Below are positions 1 to 5,465 of a stretch of DNA of 5,465 nucleotides, piece by piece. Under the pieces are notes generated by a model. The model had not been told where the DNA came from. It was given only the letters and a program-made list of their open reading frames with translations, and searched no databases. Origin of the DNA: Verrucomicrobia bacterium 12-59-8. Lineage in GTDB: Bacteria; Verrucomicrobiota; Verrucomicrobiae; Verrucomicrobiales; Verrucomicrobiaceae. The stretch's first letter is position 1. The number at the start of each line of letters is the position of its first letter. The stretch is taken from NCBI GenBank assembly GCA_002279765.1, contig NCCR01000294.1, positions 1 through 5,465 of the forward strand, written 5' to 3'. A program made the position numbers and the translations under genes.

Positions 1-41
1 GATTTTATCATGGACCCTTCATCTCTCAGCACGGATGCGAT
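1..41. other. Left flank: full-length spacer or leader edge
   Basis: These 41 bases precede the first complete repeat and do not contain any part of the repeat. The 72 complete spacers range from 35 to 41 bp, so a spacer clipped by the window edge would have to exceed the longest one seen. The segment is therefore either a complete spacer of maximal length, with a repeat lying just outside the window, or the array-proximal end of the leader. Its composition is about half GC and not strikingly AT-rich, which slightly favours a spacer. No promoter can be assigned. Confidence 0.5.
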
Positions 42-77
42 CCTTCCGCACTCTCACGAGTGCGGCCCCGTTGAAGC
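42..77 (+). repeat. First complete CRISPR repeat (reference copy)
   Basis: This copy represents all 72 complete repeats. It contains a perfect 8-bp inverted repeat (bases 5-12 and 17-24 of the unit) around a 4-nt loop, which reads UCAC in the + transcript and GUGA in the minus transcript. Twelve bases follow the stem, ending in GTTGAAGC. If processing leaves the usual 8-nt 5' tag, the cut falls four bases downstream of the stem, between CCCC and GUUGAAGC. The tag assignment rests on family knowledge of type I and III repeats and is not shown by the sequence alone. Confidence 0.97.
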
Positions 78-1767
78 TCAACAATGCGGCCGAGAACTCC
101 CCACAGGCGACGCCCCCTTCCGCACTCTCACGAGTGCGGCCCCGTTGAAGCGGTGCATGCGGAGAACGTAGCCCTGCAATTCCGGCTTGCCTTCCGCACT
201 CTCACGAGTGCGGCCCCGTTGAAGCAAGTGATGGGAACGCATTAGAGGTGCCTCCAAATTGACCTTCCGCACTCTCACGAGTGCGGCCCCGTTGAAGCCA
301 GTTCCGAAGCACTCTTTGGGTGCCGAGGCAAGATACCTTCCGCACTCTCACGAGTGCGGCCCCGTTGAAGCGCTGCTTCCTTCCACATGTTCGGGAAGGA
401 TCACGGGGCCTTCCGCACTCTCACGAGTGCGGCCCCGTTGAAGCAACCGCGAAGGCCATACGAAGATGGACACGGCGCGGGCCTTCCGCACTCTCACGAG
501 TGCGGCCCCGTTGAAGCCGGTGACGAAGAAGCCGATGATCTTGGAGAAGATGCTCCTTCCGCACTCTCACGAGTGCGGCCCCGTTGAAGCCATGCTTCTT
601 TGCTCCATGGATTGCCGCCCGCTGTCCCTTCCGCACTCTCACGAGTGCGGCCCCGTTGAAGCAAGCAGGGCGGCGCGGGCACCTTCCCAGCGGGCAATTC
701 CTTCCGCACTCTCACGAGTGCGGCCCCGTTGAAGCATTTCCCCGGCGGCTCCGGTGCCTACGCGGTTCAGCAGCCTTCCGCACTCTCACGAGTGCGGCCC
801 CGTTGAAGCGGCAAGGAATGGGAGTGCGGCGACAAAGGATCATCAGACCTTCCGCACTCTCACGAGTGCGGCCCCGTTGAAGCTATTTTGAACCGCTGGC
901 GCTGGAAGAGTCGGCAATGCCTTCCGCACTCTCACGAGTGCGGCCCCGTTGAAGCGCCACGGGGATGGGCAAGCCGCGATTCTGTCCCGTGCGCTCCTTC
1001 CGCACTCTCACGAGTGCGGCCCCGTTGAAGCGGGTATTTCTCTGCTGTTGAGAGGCGGTTGCCCACCGGCCTTCCGCACTCTCACGAGTGCGGCCCCGTT
1101 GAAGCTTTTGGACGCGGACCACATGAGCAACCTAACCGCTGGCCTTCCGCACTCTCACGAGTGCGGCCCCGTTGAAGCAACGCAATCCATCACCACTCCA
1201 CCACTCGCACACCATCCTTCCGCACTCTCACGAGTGCGGCCCCGTTGAAGCTTGCCGGACGCCTCCCGATGAATCGAGAGGGCGCGCTGCCTTCCGCACT
1301 CTCACGAGTGCGGCCCCGTTGAAGCAGCATGGTCCACACGAGGAAGGCTTGCAGGTCTTTACCTTCCGCACTCTCACGAGTGCGGCCCCGTTGAAGCCGG
1401 GAGGGCAGAGCGCGGCCAATGTAGCGCCAGCGCGCGCCCTTCCGCACTCTCACGAGTGCGGCCCCGTTGAAGCTTGCCTCAGTCTTTGGCGGTCCGGCGT
1501 GCAGTGCCCCCCTTCCGCACTCTCACGAGTGCGGCCCCGTTGAAGCGGCGTACGCAGGGTTCGGGATCGTGCGAGGGATGGCCGCCTTCCGCACTCTCAC
1601 GAGTGCGGCCCCGTTGAAGCGCGCTCTTGCCCCCGAAGTGTCAGCTCCATGATTGTCCTTCCGCACTCTCACGAGTGCGGCCCCGTTGAAGCTCTTCACG
1701 CGTGGCAATGTCCTGGTGCAGATCCGCACGGCCTTCCGCACTCTCACGAGTGCGGCCCCGTTGAAGC

Positions 1768-1807
1768 ATGCCGTTTGCGGCTTTGTGGCGCAGGTGGGTA
1801 ATCGATA
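1768..1807 (+). other. CRISPR spacer 24, reverse-complement partner of spacer 72
   Basis: This 40-bp spacer matches the reverse complement of the spacer at 5307-5345 at 38 of 39 aligned bases. Base 1768 pairs with 5345, and the only mismatch is G1798 opposite T5315. The left boundaries coincide exactly, and this spacer has one extra base at its right end. Several frames are open on both strands, so the coding frame of the protospacer cannot be fixed. The targeted element cannot be named from the sequence alone. Confidence 0.97.
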
Positions 1808-2079
1808 CCTTCCGCACTCTCACGAGTGCGGCCCCGTTGAAGCCCGCTTTGACGTTCGGGAAAGTCGCAAGGCGTTCTTTCCTTCCGCACTCTCACGAGT
1901 GCGGCCCCGTTGAAGCGTGCTCGCGTTGTATCTCGCCGCACCCGTGGCAAACGCCCTTCCGCACTCTCACGAGTGCGGCCCCGTTGAAGCCTGCAGGAGA
2001 TTGAGGTGGATCATGGCTTGGCTCCTCGCCTTCCGCACTCTCACGAGTGCGGCCCCGTTGAAGCACGTCTGCCATTGAT

Positions 2080-2099
2080 CGCACATCTGGAGATGTGCG
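2080..2099. repeat. Near-perfect palindrome inside spacer 28
   Basis: Within the 36-bp spacer at 2065-2100, CGCACATCT and AGATGTGCG form a 9-bp inverted repeat separated only by GG. The source DNA may carry an operator-like dyad or a small hairpin at this place. In the crRNA it could fold on itself next to the repeat hairpin, although a 2-nt loop would force the closing pair open. Its function, if any, is unknown. Confidence 0.85.
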
Positions 2100-5000
2100 C
2101 CCTTCCGCACTCTCACGAGTGCGGCCCCGTTGAAGCACGAAATCAAGCAGCGTCTTGCCCACCAGTTTTGCGCCCTTCCGCACTCTCACGAGTGCGGCCC
2201 CGTTGAAGCGGTATCAAAATAATGGGCCGTTTTCTTCCATCCCGAGCCTTCCGCACTCTCACGAGTGCGGCCCCGTTGAAGCAATAGATCGTTGTTGCCA
2301 ATGCGGTTTTCAGCGTCTCCTTCCGCACTCTCACGAGTGCGGCCCCGTTGAAGCGTTTTTAGCTTCTTCATGACTGCTGCTCCGGGGTGAAGCCTTCCGC
2401 ACTCTCACGAGTGCGGCCCCGTTGAAGCACTCATGCCAATGGCGTAGCCTCAGTGCCGCTGGCTCCTTCCGCACTCTCACGAGTGCGGCCCCGTTGAAGC
2501 ACGCTGTTGCGAGTCCTTTCTCCGTGAGTGTCCACACCCTTCCGCACTCTCACGAGTGCGGCCCCGTTGAAGCTGCAACAGAGGGAATGTAGGTGCTCAT
2601 GTCAGGTTCCAGCCTTCCGCACTCTCACGAGTGCGGCCCCGTTGAAGCACAACGACAGCCAAACTGGTGACAAATGTGCGACGCTCCTTCCGCACTCTCA
2701 CGAGTGCGGCCCCGTTGAAGCAGCGATAGGGTCGCCGTCAGCGAGAGCGCCGGACGTTGCCACCTTCCGCACTCTCACGAGTGCGGCCCCGTTGAAGCCA
2801 CCGAGTTTGAGGCTAGCTCAATCTTCGCAGCGCTGCCTTCCGCACTCTCACGAGTGCGGCCCCGTTGAAGCCGCCATGTTCTGGTCTCCACGTGTCAAAC
2901 CTCCGAATCCCTTCCGCACTCTCACGAGTGCGGCCCCGTTGAAGCTCATTCAGCCAGGCGCGGGCCTTGACGGTGCGCGCATCCTTCCGCACTCTCACGA
3001 GTGCGGCCCCGTTGAAGCGCCGCAGCACAACCTGGCGCAACGGGTACCGCAGGGACCTTCCGCACTCTCACGAGTGCGGCCCCGTTGAAGCGCAGCAGCG
3101 TCACGGCGTCATGCAGGCCCATGCGCTCCCTTCCGCACTCTCACGAGTGCGGCCCCGTTGAAGCTAGCTGGGTGTTCACCACCAGCTTGAGGCGGGCGAT
3201 GCTCCTTCCGCACTCTCACGAGTGCGGCCCCGTTGAAGCATGCCGTTGGGATGCACGGCATCCAATTGGAGCAGGACCCTTCCGCACTCTCACGAGTGCG
3301 GCCCCGTTGAAGCGCTGCGGGACGGCTGCAGGATGTCGTCAATGCGTTTGCCTTCCGCACTCTCACGAGTGCGGCCCCGTTGAAGCCGTTCGGTACCGCG
3401 ACTCTCACCGGCGGCACGTCGGCCTTCCGCACTCTCACGAGTGCGGCCCCGTTGAAGCGCAGCCAGCCCCGTTGACCCCTCTACATGGGGCACCTTCCTT
3501 CCGCACTCTCACGAGTGCGGCCCCGTTGAAGCGGCTTCGAGCTGCAGCACACGGGCTTGCAGATGGTCGCCCTTCCGCACTCTCACGAGTGCGGCCCCGT
3601 TGAAGCCATGCCGTGTGGTGCCTGCTGTGTCTGTGGCGATGAGCCTTCCGCACTCTCACGAGTGCGGCCCCGTTGAAGCGCGAGCGAGGGGGAGGCTAAA
3701 AAGGCCTTGGCGGCGGCCTTCCGCACTCTCACGAGTGCGGCCCCGTTGAAGCAGAACATCAAGCGGCTGATAGCTAAGGGGCGCGTGGCCCTTCCGCACT
3801 CTCACGAGTGCGGCCCCGTTGAAGCACTTACGAGGTGCTTTTCAATCGCGAGATCGAGACCGACCTTCCGCACTCTCACGAGTGCGGCCCCGTTGAAGCA
3901 GCGTCGTGAGATTCGCCCCACTCACCGCGCCAAACGCCTTCCGCACTCTCACGAGTGCGGCCCCGTTGAAGCTTGCCCGCTGAAATATCCGGCGACGAAG
4001 CCAGGATGTCCTTCCGCACTCTCACGAGTGCGGCCCCGTTGAAGCGATGCGCACGGGATATGGTTGCTCAGGATTCTGGTCTAGCCTTCCGCACTCTCAC
4101 GAGTGCGGCCCCGTTGAAGCCCCTCTACGAGGCAAGCAAGGACGCGTGTGCGGTCGGCGGTCCTTCCGCACTCTCACGAGTGCGGCCCCGTTGAAGCACC
4201 GCAAACGGCGCATCGTTGCCGCTGGAAGGCATGTACCTTCCGCACTCTCACGAGTGCGGCCCCGTTGAAGCACCCTATGCGGGTTCACAACGTGACCTCG
4301 AATGGGGGTCCTTCCGCACTCTCACGAGTGCGGCCCCGTTGAAGCAGACTTGATCCAGCCTGCGGGTGTAAGGTCCTGCCGAACCTTCCGCACTCTCACG
4401 AGTGCGGCCCCGTTGAAGCCAAGCTGACAGGCTCCAAAGATACAGGCTATTCACTCCCTTCCGCACTCTCACGAGTGCGGCCCCGTTGAAGCATCTCCTA
4501 TGCAACTCACCTTCCAGCCCTCTGAACTCGACCTTCCGCACTCTCACGAGTGCGGCCCCGTTGAAGCGAGGCTTACCATGGGGCTCTACCCTTCGCGAAG
4601 GCCACAACCTTCCGCACTCTCACGAGTGCGGCCCCGTTGAAGCAGGATGGCTGTTGCCGGACGGCAAGTACTTCCCATGCGGCGCCTTCCGCACTCTCAC
4701 GAGTGCGGCCCCGTTGAAGCTCCGCCGTGGTGCCGGGGGTGTTTACCATCTCGATTGCCTTCCGCACTCTCACGAGTGCGGCCCCGTTGAAGCTCAGATG
4801 CCGGGAACGCTTCGGATTCAGCGGCCGGCCTTCCGCACTCTCACGAGTGCGGCCCCGTTGAAGCTTGCTATACCCACCTTCGGCCAGTATTGCTACCTCG
4901 GCCTTCCGCACTCTCACGAGTGCGGCCCCGTTGAAGCACCATGATGGCCTTCGGATAGTTGTCGAAGAAGTCGCGACCCTTCCGCACTCTCACGAGTGCG

Positions 5001-5306
5001 GCCCCGTTGAAGCATAAGGCGGCGAATGGAGTCGTTCAACTCCCTGCGTCCTTCCGCACTCTCACGAGTGCGGCCCCGTTGAAGCTTCGACGAGTTCTGC
5101 CATTCTGGCTGCCTGGCGGTCCCCTTCCGCACTCTCACGAGTGCGGCCCCGTTGAAGCCAAGCCCGTCGTGGTCGTTTACTTCCCGGAGCTTGATGCCTT
5201 CCGCACTCTCACGAGTGCGGCCCCGTTGAAGCAGCAAGACGCGGCGGTTGGTGACGACGTTTGGCATTAACCTTCCGCACTCTCACGAGTGCGGCCCCGT
5301 TGAAGC

Positions 5307-5345
5307 ATCGATTATCCACCTGCGCCACAAAGCCGCAAACGGCAT
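5307..5345 (+). other. CRISPR spacer 72, reverse-complement partner of spacer 24
   Basis: This 39-bp spacer is the last complete one before the truncated repeat. Its reverse complement is the spacer at 1768-1807 apart from one base (T5315 opposite G1798). If the leader lies to the left, this is the older acquisition and the other was added 48 spacers later. The flanking repeats have the same orientation as all others, so the inversion affects only the spacer and is not a flipped block of the array. Confidence 0.97.
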
Positions 5346-5367
5346 CCTTCCGCACTCTCACGAGTGC
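5346..5367 (+). repeat. Truncated CRISPR repeat at the insertion junction
   Basis: The first 22 bases of the repeat are present without any substitution. The match then stops inside the 3' arm of the stem, where GG should follow GAGTGC. Its perfect sequence up to the break is unlike the gradual decay often seen in the last repeat at an array's trailer end. The next bases start with TGA and lead into transposase coding sequence, so this is best read as a repeat split by an insertion sequence, with the missing 14 bases expected on the far side. Confidence 0.9.
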
Positions 5368-5392
5368 TGAGGTGCAACGCAATATTGGACCA
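5368..5392. repeat. Putative terminal inverted repeat of the IS
   Basis: The outermost bases of the inserted element start with TGAGGTGCAACGC and continue through AATATTGGACC. Starting with TG and containing a TTGGACC-like inner part resembles the ends of IS3-family elements as I remember them. The exact length is a guess because the opposite end, needed to define an inverted repeat, is outside the window. Confidence 0.5.
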
Positions 5393-5403
5393 GAGTCGCT
5401 TAA

Positions 5404-5465
5404 TTAGTTGAGGTTGATTTGTTGAGTTTCGAACTGGTTGGGGGTGAGGTAGCCGATGGCCGAGT
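5404..5465 (-). CDS. IS3-family transposase (OrfB, integrase core), C-terminal fragment
   Basis: Reading the minus strand from the window edge, the frame ends SAIGYLTPNQFETQQINLN followed by TAA at 5406-5404. The clipped codon before the first Ser has the form xAC, consistent with His. The pattern (H)SAIGYLTPxxFE closely resembles the conserved C-terminal end of IS3-family OrfB transposases, just after the DDE integrase core, where HSALGYxSPxxFE-like sequences are common. Only about 20 residues of a protein usually near 280-300 are visible, so the catalytic residues, start codon and any OrfA frameshift lie outside. The gene is transcribed toward the array, converging on the presumed pre-crRNA transcript, with no obvious terminator hairpin in the 36 bp between its stop and the array. 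Confidence 0.85.
   Translation of the reverse strand, partial: SAIGYLTPNQFETQQINLN

Larger units (their letters stand above)
42..5367 (+). CRISPR. CRISPR array, 72 full repeats plus one truncated, 72 spacers
   Basis: The repeat is 36 bp. Bases 1-4 are CCTT, 5-12 and 17-24 are the stem arms CCGCACTC and GAGTGCGG, 13-16 are the loop TCAC, and 25-36 are the tail CCCCGTTGAAGC. Complete copies start at 42, 116, 190, 263, 336, 409, 482, 555, 627, 700 and so on to 5271, with a period of 71-77 bp, and I saw no variant base in any of them. Bases immediately flanking the repeat vary freely, which fixes its boundaries. Spacers number 72 and are all different apart from one reverse-complement pair. The role is adaptive immunity: the array is transcribed as a pre-crRNA, cut within the repeats, and each crRNA guides a Cas effector to matching invader nucleic acid. 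The + strand is chosen because the 3' end GTTGAAGC matches the 8-nt crRNA 5' tag of type I and III systems. The subtype is uncertain; repeat and spacer lengths fit type III or I-G/I-U better than I-C, I-E or I-F. No cas gene is in the window. Confidence 0.99.
5368..5465 (-). mobile_element. End of an IS3-family insertion sequence (partial)
   Basis: Sequence unrelated to the array starts abruptly at 5368 with TGAGGTGCAACGC. It contains the 3' end of a transposase gene on the minus strand, 36 bp from the junction. IS3-family elements typically begin TG and end CA, and read on the minus strand this element ends in CACCTCA, so this would be the right end downstream of the transposase. The element leaves the window at 5465, so the other terminus and the full length are not visible. 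The insertion interrupts a CRISPR repeat. A target duplication of 3-4 bp would be TGC or GTGC (5364-5367) and should recur at the far end. Confidence 0.82.

Noticed and set aside
3459..3496. Spacer 47 contains GCCCCGTTGA (3466-3475), identical to 10 bases of the repeat tail, and ends in CCTT before the next CCTTCC
   Set aside because: It could look like a decayed extra repeat, but only 10 bases match, there is no stem, and the spacer has normal length. A match of this size is only mildly unlikely by chance.
1252..4684. Shared 9-10-base words between spacers, for example TTGCCGGACG in spacers 17 and 63, and TTGCCCACC in spacers 14 and 29
   Set aside because: Several matches of this length are expected by chance among about 2.7 kb of spacer sequence on two strands, and they do not extend further.
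78..5270. Dozens of open reading frames on both strands with tandem peptides such as FRTLTSAAPLK and LPHSHECGPVEA
   Set aside because: They are translations of the 36-bp CRISPR repeat, whose length is divisible by three and which lacks stops in two forward frames. The intervening residues come from unrelated spacers. They have no conserved start or ribosome-binding pattern and are not repeat proteins.
5014..5345. Spacer 68 (frame with the preceding repeat base) and spacer 72 both read HKAANG, with all six codons differing only at the third base
   Set aside because: This might indicate homologous genes in two divergent phages, but one codon uses a repeat base, and a five-residue match among all frames of 72 spacers is expected by chance.
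42..5367. Minus-strand transcription of the array, suggested by a GUGA tetraloop in the minus-strand hairpin
   Set aside because: A GNRA-type loop is stabilising, but the conserved GTTGAAGC tail at the + strand 3' end is a stronger orientation signal for type I and III repeats. The minus option is kept only as a minor alternative.
5346..5367. The final partial repeat as a natural degenerate trailer repeat
   Set aside because: It is perfect up to an abrupt break, and the adjoining sequence has an IS-like end and a transposase C-terminus, so insertion is the better explanation.
1177..5381. GCAACGCAAT occurs at the start of spacer 16 (with the last two repeat bases) and in the IS end at 5374-5383
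   Set aside because: Only eight bases are spacer sequence and the match does not extend, so a spacer targeting the IS is not supported.

Overview
This window is almost entirely one CRISPR array. A 36-bp repeat occurs 72 times in full and once more as a 22-nt stump. The repeats separate 72 non-identical spacers of 35-41 bp (1 of 35, 9 of 36, 28 of 37, 20 of 38, 6 of 39, 5 of 40 and 3 of 41; mean about 37.7). All 72 complete repeats read as identical. There are no cas genes, no recognisable leader and no host protein gene inside the array. The many open frames across it are artefacts: the repeat length is a multiple of three and two of its three forward frames lack stops.

Layout: 1-41 is non-repeat sequence, either a full-length spacer or the edge of the leader. 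The array runs 42-5367. At 5367/5368 the 73rd repeat is cut inside its stem-loop, and what follows (5368-5465) looks like the end of an IS3-family insertion sequence. Its transposase C-terminus is on the minus strand, with a stop 36 bp from the junction. The array therefore probably continues beyond the IS, outside the window.

Orientation and type: on the + strand the repeat has an 8-bp perfect stem with a 4-nt loop and ends in GTTGAAGC, a variant of the (A/G)TTGAA(A/G)C tail typical of type I and type III repeats. The pre-crRNA is therefore most likely read left to right, with the leader and newest spacers to the left. A 36-bp repeat with about 37-bp spacers argues against I-E, I-F and I-C. 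It fits a type III or other type I subtype such as I-G/I-U, but this cannot be settled without cas genes.

The most notable observation is that spacer 24 (1768-1807) and spacer 72 (5307-5345) are reverse complements of each other at 38 of 39 positions with nearly identical boundaries, although their flanking repeats point the same way. The same protospacer seems to have been captured twice in opposite orientations, from two slightly different versions of the target. The one difference would be a G-U pair in RNA, so the two transcripts could form an uninterrupted 39-bp duplex.

Organism: the GC-rich repeat, moderately GC-rich spacers and an IS3-family element suggest a GC-rich bacterium, plausibly a proteobacterium. 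This is a weak inference.
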